Shown: in pieces, positions 45,028-56,311 of the stretch | Layout: every line of letters begins with the position of its first letter | How positions within the stretch are numbered: position 1 is the first letter of the stretch | Assembly (NCBI GenBank): GCA_032622095.1 | Contig: CP136069.1 | Coordinates: 105,800,278 to 105,864,277, forward strand | DNA: 64,000 nucleotides | DNA from: Siphonodentalium dalli | Lineage: Eukaryota; Mollusca; Scaphopoda; Gadilida; Siphonodentaliidae | Reading direction: 5' to 3' | Notes under the pieces: generated by a model | Seen by the model: only the letters and a program-made list of their open reading frames with translations | The model's database searches: none | What the model was told of the DNA's origin: nothing | Position numbers and translations under genes: made by a program

Positions 45028-47649
45028 TCATGAATTATTACTATCATCACTGCATGTCGGTAATATTTGAGATTGCGTGGTATAAGCTTTCCACAAACAA
45101 TACGTATTGCATACTACAAAGTCTGTGAATAAGTCAGCTTCATCAATTAAATCAAATAACTCCGGTGGACGTGCAGTGAGAAATACATTCAATTGTACAT
45201 CTGGGCAAAGGCTGTCTAGTTTGAGAATACATTGAATATTGAACTGGTTCATTAACTCATACCATATGTCGTTTCGATATTCCGCAATGGCGGGGCAGTT
45301 AATGATGACGTGTTGAGGGAGATCATCGTAAGCAACACCACATTTGTTGCAAGTTACAAACACGGACTCAGTACAAGCCATGATACCGGCCACAGTCAGG
45401 TATGCCATTTTGTGTCTAGGGAACTTTCGACAGCAACGCCACAAATGGGAGACTGATAACTGTGGGTGTATAACATGAAAGCGACTGAGTGATTTGTCAC
45501 CGATCACCGCGCTTTTCCATCCGTGTTCTGAATATTCAGATATTGCCTTGCGCACTATACTTTTCCATGACGACTTTGTTGGGAATTCACTTTCAGAAAC
45601 ATAATTTGTAAAATACGACATCAACTGGTGGTTACCCAGAATATTTGCAATATCGGAAATGAAGGATTTTCCCGAAACCCCATCTATGAAGAACGAGTGC
45701 AGCCTTAATAAGAAAACCGATTTGGCTGCCTTCTCAGTTGTGAGGGCGCATAGACTTCCGAAGAAGAGAAGCTTCTTTTTTTCAATAAAACTGTGAATAT
45801 TTCCTATTCCCAGCAACCCTTCTACAATGTTGGTCCGTGTTTTGGAATGCAAACCTTGGATCTTTTTAAGGCAAAATCGGTGAGTTCTTTCCAGGGATAA
45901 TACATCTGAATCGGTCAAGCCACATAGCAGTTCGCATCCAAAGAGACCTTTTGGCAATATTATAGATGTATAGATTGTCCTACTGCTGACTGGTGTTGTA
46001 CCTCCAGCATACATACCGATGTTGGACATAGCAAAATAGCTTGACCTAAGCTTCTGTTTTATTTCGTCAATGAATTCACCGTTTTGATTATGCTTATGTA
46101 TAGGGACACCTAAGTGTGTAAGACTTTCAACTTCAGATACCTGTTTCCCGCACAGAGTCCATGCCCTGTTAGTACTCGTCTTATTGTGCTCATTTTTACT
46201 TTCATTAAAGACAATAACAACTGACTTTTGTTCATTATATCGATACCTCCATTTTCGACTGTAATTGGTGCATATAGTCAGTAGCTGCTGAAGACCTTTT
46301 TCCGAAACAGAGAGAAGTGTCATGTCATCAGCTTGTGTTGGGCATGAACAGTTTACAGAATACATATTCAGCCCTGCTCCCGAGTTTGCCAGTTCTACCA
46401 AAAGTTGGTCAACAAAGAGCATGTAAAAAAGAGGTGAAATAACGCCTCCTTGTTTTGTTCCTTGCTCTATTTGAAATTGCCTGGACTGGCAATCTCCGTA
46501 TTTTACGAAACAAGAGGTACCTTTAAGCATCTGATGAAACAGTAGCCATGATTTTCCACCAAAGCCAAGCATGTGCAGCTTATATAGCAAACCGTCAATC
46601 CAGACGGTGTCAAATGCCTTATGGACATCAAGGAAACATGTGAATAATATACTGTTGTTTTCTAATGCAAATGCTTTAGATTCGTGTATGATAAATGAGT
46701 CCATAAGACAGTTGACACCCTTCTGAAAACCGTGTTGCAGTTTGTGTACTTTTACCATATTGGGTACGTGAGAATTGAGTCTTGATAAGATAACTTTCTC
46801 AAGCAGTTTGTAAATGGCAGGGAGCAGGGTTATCGCGCGATAGCTGTCAAACAACTTTCGGGGTTTGTTGCCTCCTTTATATAGAGGAACTATTACCCCA
46901 ATCTTAGCATGTTCTGGTATATAGGAGAATTGCATGATACCAGTCAATAGTGCAGCTAGGCATTTGATCAGTGCTGTACCACCAAGGACCAAGTTTTCAT
47001 TGTATACATTATCCCAACCCGCGGCTTTGTTTAAGTTGAGAGTTTTCAATGCAATCTCTATCTCATCTTGGTGTACGGCTTCTGTGACATATTTAGAGTT
47101 ACTCCCCATTTCACATACTCTGTCGTTGGCGAGGAAATCGACAGTGTCGTTTACGAATTGAAAGTGACTGTGATCAAAGCTATCGTGTGCCAGAGGTTTG
47201 TAAAGTGACTCGAAGTAGTCGGCCCATCCCTTTGAAATGTCTGAGGAATTTCGCAGGGTAGATCCGTTGTATTCAAACATCTTATTTGGTCTATTTTCAT
47301 GGTTGCGCCGAGATTTCATTATTTTAAAGAACGATCCTTGATCTACTTCGGCGGCTCTGTCTAATTTAGTATTGCGTTCGCTTAGAAATTGATTGCAGCA
47401 TTGTCTAAATTCACGTCTGAAAGTGCATTTTGTAGTTTTATATTCTGCATACAATGTTTTGTTCGTTTCTCGTGGTTTACCAGCATTGATCCAATTCCGT
47501 CTGTGTATTCTCATCATAGAATGTAAGTCCTTCAATCGGCAGTTCCAAAAGGGCTTAAGGTAGCTTTTGAACGTTTTTTGTGGAATCGTTTCACTGGATG
47601 CTCTCTGGATAGCGGAGATTATAGAATTATAAAGAGCGTCTACTTCATC
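45028..47649 (-). CDS. LINE-3 ORF2, reverse transcriptase part
   Basis: 873 open codons after the TGA. Motifs with approximate nucleotide positions: LNLNKAAGWDNVYNENL (47030), DSYRAITLLPAIYKLLEKVI (46840), TCFLDVHKAFDTVW (D at 46629), GTKQGGVISPLF (46450), PTQADDMTLLS (DD at 46330). The residue before ADD is Gln, not the usual Tyr/Phe. C-terminal zinc-like CNKCGVAYDDLPQHVIINC lies near 45290-45350. Beyond the linker stop the frame is undamaged over 2.6 kb, so the copy is young or under constraint. Confidence 0.88.
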   Translation of the reverse strand, partial: DEVDALYNSIISAIQRASSETIPQKTFKSYLKPFWNCRLKDLHSMMRIHRRNWINAGKPRETNKTLYAEYKTTKCTFRREFRQCCNQFLSERNTKLDRAAEVDQGSFFKIMKSRRNHENRPNKMFEYNGSTLRNSSDISKGWADYFESLYKPLAHDSFDHSHFQFVNDTVDFLANDRVCEMGSNSKYVTEAVHQDEIEIALKTLNLNKAAGWDNVYNENLVLGGTALIKCLAALLTGIMQFSYIPEHAKIGVIVPLYKGGNKPRKLFDSYRAITLLPAIYKLLEKVILSRLNSHVPNMVKVHKLQHGFQKGVNCLMDSFIIHESKAFALENNSILFTCFLDVHKAFDTVWIDGLLYKLHMLGFGGKSWLLFHQMLKGTSCFVKYGDCQSRQFQIEQGTKQGGVISPLFYMLFVDQLLVELANSGAGLNMYSVNCSCPTQADDMTLLSVSEKGLQQLLTICTNYSRKWRYRYNEQKSVVIVFNESKNEHNKTSTNRAWTLCGKQVSEVESLTHLGVPIHKHNQNGEFIDEIKQKLRSSYFAMSNIGMYAGGTTPVSSRTIYTSIILPKGLFGCELLCGLTDSDVLSLERTHRFCLKKIQGLHSKTRTNIVEGLLGIGNIHSFIEKKKLLFFGSLCALTTEKAAKSVFLLRLHSFFIDGVSGKSFISDIANILGNHQLMSYFTNYVSESEFPTKSSWKSIVRKAISEYSEHGWKSAVIGDKSLSRFHVIHPQLSVSHLWRCCRKFPRHKMAYLTVAGIMACTESVFVTCNKCGVAYDDLPQHVIINCPAIAEYRNDIWYELMNQFNIQCILKLDSLCPDVQLNVFLTARPPELFDLIDEADLFTDFVVCNTYCLWKAYTTQSQILPTCSDDSNNS

Positions 47650-48573
47650 TCAGTTGTTGATGTTGTTGTTTTGCGGTAGAAATGATTCAAGACTGCGTTT
47701 ATATATAGTAGTTGAATTTGGTGAGGATTTAAATTTCTTCCAGTTATAAAATTGGGTCGAGCTACCTGTCTGCCGTTCGGAACTGCTATATTGAATATCG
47801 CATTTAAATAAACATACAATGGGCCTATGATTTGACACATCAGTAGCATCGTCATTAATTATTTCAGCATACACAAGAGTCATATTCATGTCGCTTTGCG
47901 AAGAAAAAACATAATCAATAGAAGTTCCCTCGCCACCAGAGGTAGGAATACGTGTAGCTTGTCTACCAACACAAAGACGACTGTCATTGACTGGTGTAAA
48001 TTGTTTTGGTTCAAGCAGTTTACGGAGTGAGTTGTCTCTCGGGCGTGATTTCGAAAGTGAGCAGTTAAAGTCGCCCATGATAATAACATGGCCTAGGGGA
48101 AAATATGTATCTATTATGTCACCAAGCGATTGCAAATATTGTAAATGAAATTCGTCGGTGTAGTTGGTTGACGGTAGATAAACTTGGAATATATAAAGAT
48201 AGTCTGCATCTGGTAATTCTACTTGGATACCGCAAATTCTATCGTCATCAATTTGTATGGTCGAGACGTATGGATCCAGTACTTCCTTCCAAATAAGCGC
48301 TACACCGCCTTTATGTCTCCCCCGCTGATGGGGCAGCCTTTGTGAGAAATCGCATACAATATGGCATTTGTAATTGGCTAGCATAGGTTCGAGAATATGC
48401 GAATTGTGTTCATGAAGCCAATGTTCACTGATACCACATATATCTATGTTTCTCTCGTGGATCATGTTATTTAAATATGCACCAGATAAGGAATCGGATG
48501 ATGCTGCAATGCCTGTACAATTCCAAGTGGCGAGAGATACCTGAGCATGCGTCATTTTTGATATAGTATACAA
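47650..48573 (-). CDS. LINE-3 ORF2, APE endonuclease part
   Basis: 307 codons with LATWNCTGIA (N18), CGISEHWLHE (E50), HKGGVALIW, VIIMGDFNCSLS (D168, N170), GTSIDYVFSS (D220) and SNHRPIVCLF (H249): a complete APE-type site. It ends QNNNINN then TGA (47650-47652) in the linker to RT. The codons after the TGA (DEVDALYNSIISAIQRAS) are in the same frame and read without interruption into RT, so the two parts form one ORF with one stop. Confidence 0.88.
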   Translation of the reverse strand: MYTISKMTHAQVSLATWNCTGIAASSDSLSGAYLNNMIHERNIDICGISEHWLHEHNSHILEPMLANYKCHIVCDFSQRLPHQRGRHKGGVALIWKEVLDPYVSTIQIDDDRICGIQVELPDADYLYIFQVYLPSTNYTDEFHLQYLQSLGDIIDTYFPLGHVIIMGDFNCSLSKSRPRDNSLRKLLEPKQFTPVNDSRLCVGRQATRIPTSGGEGTSIDYVFSSQSDMNMTLVYAEIINDDATDVSNHRPIVCLFKCDIQYSSSERQTGSSTQFYNWKKFKSSPNSTTIYKRSLESFLPQNNNINN

Positions 48574-48650
48574 CAGCTTATAATTATGTATAGTCTCAAG
48601 ACAACAACAACAAAATTATATATATTATAGCATAAATATGCACAAATATA

Positions 48651-49817
48651 TCAGTTACCGCTGTAATGATTCTGTCTCTGGTCAAAGTCGGATTCTGAAA
48701 GCCATAAGCGGCAGTACACATTGCGTGGCCAGAAGTTCTTTTCAGTCGCTGTGTTAATGTCATCCTCGTGAATATTTATTCGTGCAGATAGAGTATGCTC
48801 CCTTTGGCTACGCATCATTCGCACTATAGAGAATCGAACTCCAGCATCTGTCAGAAAATCCTTTATAGATTCACATGAAACAGTATCGACGAGATTACTC
48901 ACGAACAAACGAATAGTGTTTATAGGTGTACCTGTACCCCGTCTTCGTCGTGGCGTTTCGGTATCTACCGTAGTGTAACTCGGAGGGGTCTGTGATCTCC
49001 TGTGGTGTTGATTCGTGTGCCGACTTTCATAGCGTTCGTCGTTGATCTGATTTCGTTTAATTTGTTTCGAATCTACTTGTGTATCATTTTGTTTTAGTTT
49101 TGATGCTGATTGGTGTAGTATTGGTTCATGGTCGACATTATCGGTGCGTTTTTGTCGCTCTGAAGTGTATGATTCGTTCATGTCATTAACAGGAATAGAG
49201 TTATATGAACTGTTTGAGCTTTTTGGAGTGCTGGAGCACTGGCTGGACGAGAAGGTGTGGGAGTTGGTATCAGGTTGCTTCTGATGAAGCAGTCTCTGTT
49301 GAGCGTACATGTGATTGAATGCGACACCAATTCCATTTAAAGTGTTGTTGGCAAAGTCTTTGAACAGGGAAGCAAATTCCTTTGAGAATTTATTGAGTTT
49401 TTCGTCCATTTTGTTCATACACTTTGACTCGAGGTCATCGCCAGTTAAGTTGATTTCCGTTACATTATTTTCCGACACATATGTAGTGGGTTTGTTTGAG
49501 CTGTCTTCAGATGATGGTTTCTGTTCATCGTGTGATTCATTTGAATTTTCATCTGGGTTCGTGGTCGGTGTATCTACCTCCTTTGGGGTGTGTTTCACAT
49601 AAGTTTTTGATCCTTTGTTTTGTTTCTGTTTTCCTTTTCCCTTAATCGTTCCAATATATCCTGTGTTTGAATTAACCGTTTTTGTGAGTGTGTGGATTTC
49701 GTCTTGCATCGTCACGTGGTCAGTTTTAATACATCGTATGTCACTTCTTAGTTTGGAGACACCAGAGCAACGTTCGTCAGCAGTGCGCGAATATTCGGGT
49801 ACTGCCAGTAAACTCAC
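48651..49817 (-). CDS. LINE-3 ORF1, RNA-binding type
   Basis: 388 codons, start GTG/ATG region at 49817 chosen by length. The first ~60 residues could form a short helix. Residues 60-300 are low complexity: basic GKGKQKQNKGSK, then Asn/Ser/Asp/Glu-rich. Residues ~300-375 look like an RRM fold (INTIRLFVSNLVD as RNP2-like strand; SARINIHEDDINTATEKNF). No zinc knuckles. It likely binds the element RNA. It is followed 77 bases later by ORF2 on the same strand. Assignment to ORF1 rests on position and composition. Confidence 0.7.
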   Translation of the reverse strand: MSLLAVPEYSRTADERCSGVSKLRSDIRCIKTDHVTMQDEIHTLTKTVNSNTGYIGTIKGKGKQKQNKGSKTYVKHTPKEVDTPTTNPDENSNESHDEQKPSSEDSSNKPTTYVSENNVTEINLTGDDLESKCMNKMDEKLNKFSKEFASLFKDFANNTLNGIGVAFNHMYAQQRLLHQKQPDTNSHTFSSSQCSSTPKSSNSSYNSIPVNDMNESYTSERQKRTDNVDHEPILHQSASKLKQNDTQVDSKQIKRNQINDERYESRHTNQHHRRSQTPPSYTTVDTETPRRRRGTGTPINTIRLFVSNLVDTVSCESIKDFLTDAGVRFSIVRMMRSQREHTLSARINIHEDDINTATEKNFWPRNVYCRLWLSESDFDQRQNHYSGN

Positions 49818-49820
49818 CTA

Positions 49821-50252
49821 ATAAACTAGACGTGTGATTCCGTCTGGTGTGTAAGTGCCGACAATACAAAGGGATTACCGTTACGTAAGTAATTACTTTG
49901 TTGATGCACCGCCTGTCCTGACTCCTGACAGCCGTTCAGAATTTGTGCAATTGTTAAACTAGTCGCATATTGTTGGTATATCTTTGAAGTTAGGAGCATA
50001 GATTTTGATTATCTTATCTGTTAATTAAAAAAAGAGTACCGTTTAACTTTTATTTATATCTGAGAAAGATCGGCAGAATTTGTATCAAAACTTGAACTAT
50101 GTTTTAAAATCCATCGCAATACTGCCCCTGGAAACTCATAATTGCATGCAGTAGGACACATTACTTCAGTCGTCAAATTATCCACTTTCGGACTCGATTT
50201 CTGGAACGACCTTCTAGAATGGGGCGCACATTTCAGTCTATTATTGTAGATA
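49821..50252. other. No recognised gene
   Basis: Between LINE-3 and the 231-bp satellite. A 74-codon minus-strand ORF at 50054-50278 has no recognised family and overlaps the first satellite unit at its start. The proximal part may be LINE-3 5' UTR. Confidence 0.4.
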
Positions 50253-53200
50253 TGTCTTTTGCCAACAAGTCGGTACATAATATGATGGGGGAAAAATAAT
50301 GGTTGTCGGTGAAATCATTGCTTAAAGTTACAGCGGTTCACTACCACTATCCGAGTGACCGAGTCGGCGGAAAGACATAATTATATATAAATTAAATTTG
50401 CTGCCGAAAAACTATGATATTTGGCGTCATTTATCGGAGCTGAATTGTACAAATCAGCTGATGTTTTTACATATTCACGAAGGTCTGTCTTTTGCCAACA
50501 GGAACATATACGATATGATGGGGAAAAAATAATGTTTGTCAGTGAAATCATTGCTCAAAGCAACTGCGGTTCACTACCGCTATTCGAGTCGGCGGACGGA
50601 CTCGGACATAATTATATATAAATTAAATTTGCTGCCGAAAAACTATGATATTTGGCGTTATTTATCGGAGCTGGTTTGTACAAATCAGCTGATGTTTTTA
50701 TATAATCGTGAAGGTCTGTCGTTTGCCAACAAGAATATATACGACATGATGGGGTAAAAATAATGTTTGTCAGTGAAATCATTGCTCAAAGCAACTGCGG
50801 TCCACTACCGCTATTCGAGTCGGCGGACGGACTCGGACATAATTATATATAAATTAAATTTGCTGCCGAAAAACTATGATATTTGGCGTTATTTATCGGA
50901 GCTGGTTTGTACAAATCAGTTGATGTTTTTATATAATCGTGAAGGTCAGTCTTTTGCCAACAAGAATATATACGACATGATGGGGTAAACATAATGTTTG
51001 TCAGTGAAATCATTGCTCAAAGCAACTGCGGTCCACTACCGCTATTCGAGTCGGCGGACGGACTCGGACATAATTATATATAAATTAAATTTGCTGCCGA
51101 AAAACTATGATATTTGGCGTCATTTATCGGAGCTGGTTTGTACAAATCAGCTGATGTTTTTATATAATCGTGAAGGTCTGTCTTTTGCCAACAAGAATAT
51201 ATACGACATGATGGGGTAAAAATAATGTTTGTCAGTGAAATCATTGCTCAAAGCAACTGCGGTCCACTACCGCTATTCGAGTCGGCGGACGGAAATAATT
51301 ATATATAAATTAAATTTGCTGCCGAAAAACTATGATATTTGGCGTCATTTGTCGGAGCTGGTTTGTACAAATCAGTTGATGTTTTTATATAATCGTGAAG
51401 GTCTGTCTTTTGCCAACAAAAATATATACGACATGATGGGGTAAAAATAATGTTTGTCAGTGAAATCATTGCTCAAAGCAACTGCGGTCCACTACCGCTA
51501 TTCGAGTCGGCGGACGGACTCGGACATAATTATATATAAATTAAATTTGCTGCCGAAAAACTATGATATTTGGCGTCATTTATCGGAGCTGAATTGTACA
51601 AATCAGCTGATGTTTTTACATATTCACGAAGGTCTGTCTTTTGCCAACAGGAACATATACGATATGATGGGGAAAAAATAATGTTTGTCAGTGAAATCAT
51701 TGCTCAAAGCAACTGCGGTTCACTACCGCTATTCGAGTCGGCGGACGGACTCGGACATAATTATATATAAATTAAATTTGCTGCCGAAAAACTATGATAT
51801 TTGGCGTTATTTATCGGAGCTGGTTTGTACAAATCAGCTGATGTTTTTATATAATCGTGAAGGTCTGTCGTTTGCCAACAAGAATATATACGACATGATG
51901 GGGTAAAAATAATGTTTGTCAGTGAAATCATTGCTCAAAGCAACTGCGGTCCACTACCGCTATTCGAGTCGGCGGACGGACTCGGACATAATTATATATA
52001 AATTAAATTTGCTGCCGAAAAACTATGATATTTGGCGTCATTTGTCGGAGCTGGTTTGTACAAATCAGTTGATGTTTTTATATAATCATGAAGGTCTGTC
52101 TTTTGCCAACAAAAATATATACGACATGATGGGGTAAAAATAATGTTTGTCAGTGAAATCATTGCTCAAAGCAACTGCGGTCCACTACCGCTATTCGAGT
52201 CGGCGGACGGACTCGGACATAATTATATATAAATTAAATTTGCTGCCGAAAAACTATGATATTTGGCGTTATTTATCGGAGCTGGTTTGTACAAATCAGC
52301 TGATGTTTTTATATAATCGTGAAGGTCTGTCTTGTGCCAACAAGAATATATACGACAAGATGGGGTAAAAATAATGTTTGTCAGTGAAATCATTGCTCAA
52401 AGCAACTGCGGTCCACTACCGCTATTCGAGTCGGCGGACGGAAATAATTATATATAAATTAAATTTGCTGCCGAAAAACTATGATATTTGGCGTCATTTA
52501 TCGGAGCTGGTTTGTACAAATCAGTTGATGTTTTTATATAATCGTGAAGGCCTGTCTTTTGCCAACAAGAATATATACGACATGATGGGGTAAAAATAAT
52601 GTTTGTCAGTGAAATCATTGCTCAAAGCAACTGCGGTCCACTACCGCTATTCGAGTCGGCGGACGGAAATAATTATATATAAATTAAATTTGCTGCCGAA
52701 AAACTATGATATTTGGCGTTATTTATCGGAGCTGGTTTGTACAAATCAGCTGATGTTTTTATATAATCGTGAAGGTCTGTCTTTTGCCAACAAGAATATA
52801 TACGACATGATGGGGTAAAAATAATGTTTGTCAGTGAAATCATTGCTCAAAGCAACTGCGGTCCACTACCGCTATTCGAGTCGGCGGACGGACTCGGACA
52901 TAATTATATATAAATTAAATTTGCTGCCGAAAAACTATGATATTTGGCGTTATTTATCGGAGCTGGTTTGTACAAATCAGCTGATGTTTTTATATAATCG
53001 TGAAGGTCTGTCTTTTGCCAACAAGAATATATACGACATGATGGGGTAAAAATAATGTTTGTCAGTGAAATCATTGCTCAAAGCAACTGCGGTCCACTAC
53101 CGCTATTCGAGTCGGCGGACGGAAATAATTATATATAAATTAAATTTGCTGCCGAAAAACTATGATATTTGGCGTCATTTATCGGAGCTGGTTTGTACAA

Positions 53201-55905
53201 ATCAGCTGATGTTTTTATATAATCGTGAAGGTCTGTCTTTTGCCAACAAGAATATATACGACAAGATGGGGTAAAAATAATGTTTGTCAGTGAAATCATT
53301 GCTCAAAGCAACTGCGGTCCACTACCGCTATTCGAGTCGGCGGACGGAAATAATTATATATAAATTAAATTTGCTGCCGAAAAACTATGATATTTGGCGT
53401 CATTTATCGGAGCTGGTTTGTACAAATCAGTTGATGTTTTTATATAATCGTGAAGGTCTGTCTTTTGCCAACAAGAATATATACGACATGATGGGGAAAA
53501 AATAATGTTTGTCAGTGAAATCCGATTGCTCAAACCAACTGCGGACCACTACCGCTATTCGAGTCGGCGGACGGAAATAATTATATATAAATAAAATTTG
53601 CTGCCGAAAAACTATGATATTTGGCGTCATTTGTCGGAGCTGGTTTGTACAAATCAGTTGATGTTTTTATATAATCGTGAAGGTCTGTCTTTTGCCAACA
53701 AGAATATATACGACATGATGGGGTAAAAATAATGTTTGTCAGTGAAATCATTGCTCAAAGCAACTGCGGTCCACTACCGCTATTCGAGTCGGCGGACGGA
53801 CTCGGACATAATTATATATAAATTAAATTTGCTGCCGAAAAACTATGATATTTGGCGTCATTTATCGGAGCTGAATTGTACAAATCAGCTGATGTTTTTA
53901 CATATTCACGAAGGTCTGTCTTTTGCCAACAAGAATATATACGACATGATGGGGTAAAAATAATGTTTGTCAGTGAAATCATTGCTCAAAGCAACTGCGG
54001 TCCACTACCGCTATTCGAGTCGGCGGACGGAAATAATTATATATAAATTAAATTTGCTGCCGAAAAACTATGATATTTGGCGTTATTTATCGGAGCTGGT
54101 TTGTACAAATCAGCTGATGTTTTTATATAATCGTGAAGGTCTGTCTTTTGCCAACAAGAATATATACGACATGATGGGGTAAAAATAATGTTTGTCAGTG
54201 AAATCATTGCTCAAAGCAACTGCGGTCCACTACCGCTATTCGAGTCGGCGGACGGAAATAATTATATATAAATTAAATTTGCTGCCGAAAAACTATGATA
54301 TTTTGCGTCATTTATCGGAGCTGGTTTGTACAAATCAGCTGATGTTTTTATATAATCGTGAAGGTCTGTCTTTTGCCAACAAGAATATATACGACATGAT
54401 GGGGTAACAATAATGTTTGTCAGTGAAATCATTGCTCAAAGCAACTGCGGTCCACTACCGCTATTCGAGTCGGCGGACGGAAATAATTATATATAAATTA
54501 AATTTGCTGCCGAAAAACTATGATATTTGGCGTCATTTATCGGAGCTGGTTTGTACAAATCAGCTGATGTTTTTATATAATCGTGAAGGTCTGTCTTTTG
54601 CCAACAAGAATATATACGACATGATGGGGTAAAAATAATGTTTGTCAGTGAAATCATTGCTCAAAGCAACTGCGGTCCACTACCGCTATTCGAGTCGGCG
54701 GACGGAAATAATTATATATAAATTAAATTTGCTGCCGAAAAACTATGATATTTGGCGTCATTTGTCGGAGCTGGTTTGTACAAATCAGTTGATGTTTTTA
54801 TATAATCGTGAAGGTCTGTCTTTTGCCAACAAGAATATATACGACATGATGGGGTTAAAATAATGTTTGTCAGTGAAATCATTGCTCAAAGCAACTGCGG
54901 TCCACTACCGCTATTCGAGTCGGCGGACGTACTCGGACATAATTATATATAAATTAAATTTGCTGCCGAAAAACTATGATATTTGGCGTTATTTATCGGA
55001 GCTGGTTTGTACAAATCAGCTGATGTTTTTACATATTCACGAAGGTCTGTCTTTTGCCAAGAAGAATATATACGATATGATGGGGAAAAAATTATGTTTG
55101 TCAGTGAGATCATTGCTTAAAGCAACTGCGGTCCACTACCGCTATTCGAGTCGGCGGACGGAAATAATTATATATAAATTAAATTTGCTGCCGAAAAACT
55201 ATGATATTTGGCGTCATTTATCGGAGCTGGTTTGTACAAATCAGCTGATGTTTTTACATAATCGTGACCGTCTGTCTTTTGCCAACAAGAACATATACGA
55301 CATGATGGGGAAAAAATAATGTTTGTCAGTGAAATCATTCCTCAAAGCAACTGCGGTTCACTACCGCTATATAGTCGAGTCGGCGGACGGACATAATTAT
55401 ATATAAATTAAATTTGCTGCCGAAAAACTATGATATTTTGCGTCATTTATCGGAGCTGGTTTGTACAAATCAGCTGATGTTTTTATATAATCGTGAAGGT
55501 CTGTCTTTTGCCAACAAGAATATATACGACATGATGGGGTAAAAATAATGTTTGTCAGTGAAATCATTGCTCAAAGCAACTGCGGTCCACGACCGCTATT
55601 CGAGTCGGCGGACGGAAATAATTATATATAAATTAAATTTGCTGCCGAAAAACTATGATATTTGACGTCATTTATCGGAGCTGGTTTGTACAAATCAGCT
55701 GATGTTTTTACATAATCGTGAAGGTCTGTCTTTTGCCAACAAGAACATATACGATATGATGGGAAAAAAATAATGTTTGTCAGTGAAATCATTCCTCAAA
55801 GTTACTGCGGTTCACTAGCACTATTCGAGTCGGCGGACGGACATAATTATATATAAATTAAATCTGCTGCCGAAAAACTATGATATCTTGCGTTATTTGT
55901 CGGAG
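50253..55905 (+). repeat. 225/231-bp satellite, about 25 tandem units
   Basis: The unit: AATGTTTGTCAGTGAAATCA, GTCCACTACCGCTATTCGAG, TCGGCGGACGGA, AATTATATATAAATTAAATT, GCTGCCGAAAAACTATGATA, TTATCGGAGCTGGTTTGTAC, TCTTTTGCCAACAAGAA, ATACGACATGATGGGG. Units start about every 231 or 225 bases from 50302; the six-base difference is CTCGGA being present or absent. A variant unit (GAATTGTACAAATC with TTACATATTCACGAAGG) recurs at 50440 and 51590, a 1149-bp five-unit higher-order period, and again at 53870. The edge units (first, and the last three) are more diverged. Each unit is open for ~74 codons without an ATG; probably not genes. Confidence 0.95.
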
Positions 55906-56160
55906 CATTGGGTCAATTGATAAAATTATTTCCTTTGATTAACTACATGATCTTAAGCTTAAATAAGCGACAACACCACTTTATAAAATCATAATTAATT
56001 CCAGTGATATCGCAAAGTAATCTTCTTGTATACACACCGAGATGCAGGTGCCCACTAAACTAATTACCACCTTTACTAACGGCTGTTGGCTAGAGCGGTA
56101 GTCGACCGCAGTAATGTGTACAATGGTGTGGTTATGAGTTTCCAAGGGACGGTTGTGAGT
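55906..56160. other. No recognised content
   Basis: Short unique stretch between the satellite and the inner end of the right inverted arm. Confidence 0.5.
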
Positions 56161-56311
56161 GGTCTGAAAAACGGCGGCCATGATGGACGCCATCTTGTCT
56201 GGAGTCTACACGGCCACTTTTTTTTCTTGTTAACATTGCTTAAAAGTTGAAGGACATAATAAGGAACAAAATGAGTGGGGTGAAGCTCCCGGACTAAATA
56301 CAGGAAGAAAA
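56161..56311 (-). repeat. Block D of right arm, with empty foldback site
   Basis: Inverse of 29512-29706. GAAGAAAA at 56304-56311 is directly followed by ACATCATGTGGCCGCCCTAC, the inverse of the left-arm sequence before the foldback element. The foldback element is therefore absent here. Confidence 0.85.

Larger units (their letters stand above)
44258..49820 (-). mobile_element. Two-ORF LINE, I-like (LINE-3 of window)
   Basis: Minus-strand LINE: ORF1 (48651-49817), 77-base gap, ORF2 as endonuclease (47650-48573) and RT (45028-47649) with one TGA between, and a 3' UTR containing long TA/CA microsatellites (44470-44770). The 3' end reads CTCTCC-GAAATT-GGAGG-AAATAAAGG followed by a TA run. A fossil at 58565 has the same hairpin. 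RT motif order and the C-terminal C-x2-C-x9-H-x4-C fit the I superfamily, tentatively. The 5' limit is near or above 49820. Confidence 0.85.

Noticed and set aside
50054-50278. 74-codon minus-strand ORF before the satellite
   Set aside because: No family recognised, and its first codons lie in the first satellite unit.
50536-55319. Twenty similar 71-75 codon ORFs as a gene family
   Set aside because: They are the units of one satellite, begin with TTG and not ATG, and have no recognisable domain. Kept only as a finding on unit length.
50253-55905. CRISPR-like array
   Set aside because: The whole 225/231-bp unit repeats; there are no unique spacers and the DNA is eukaryotic.
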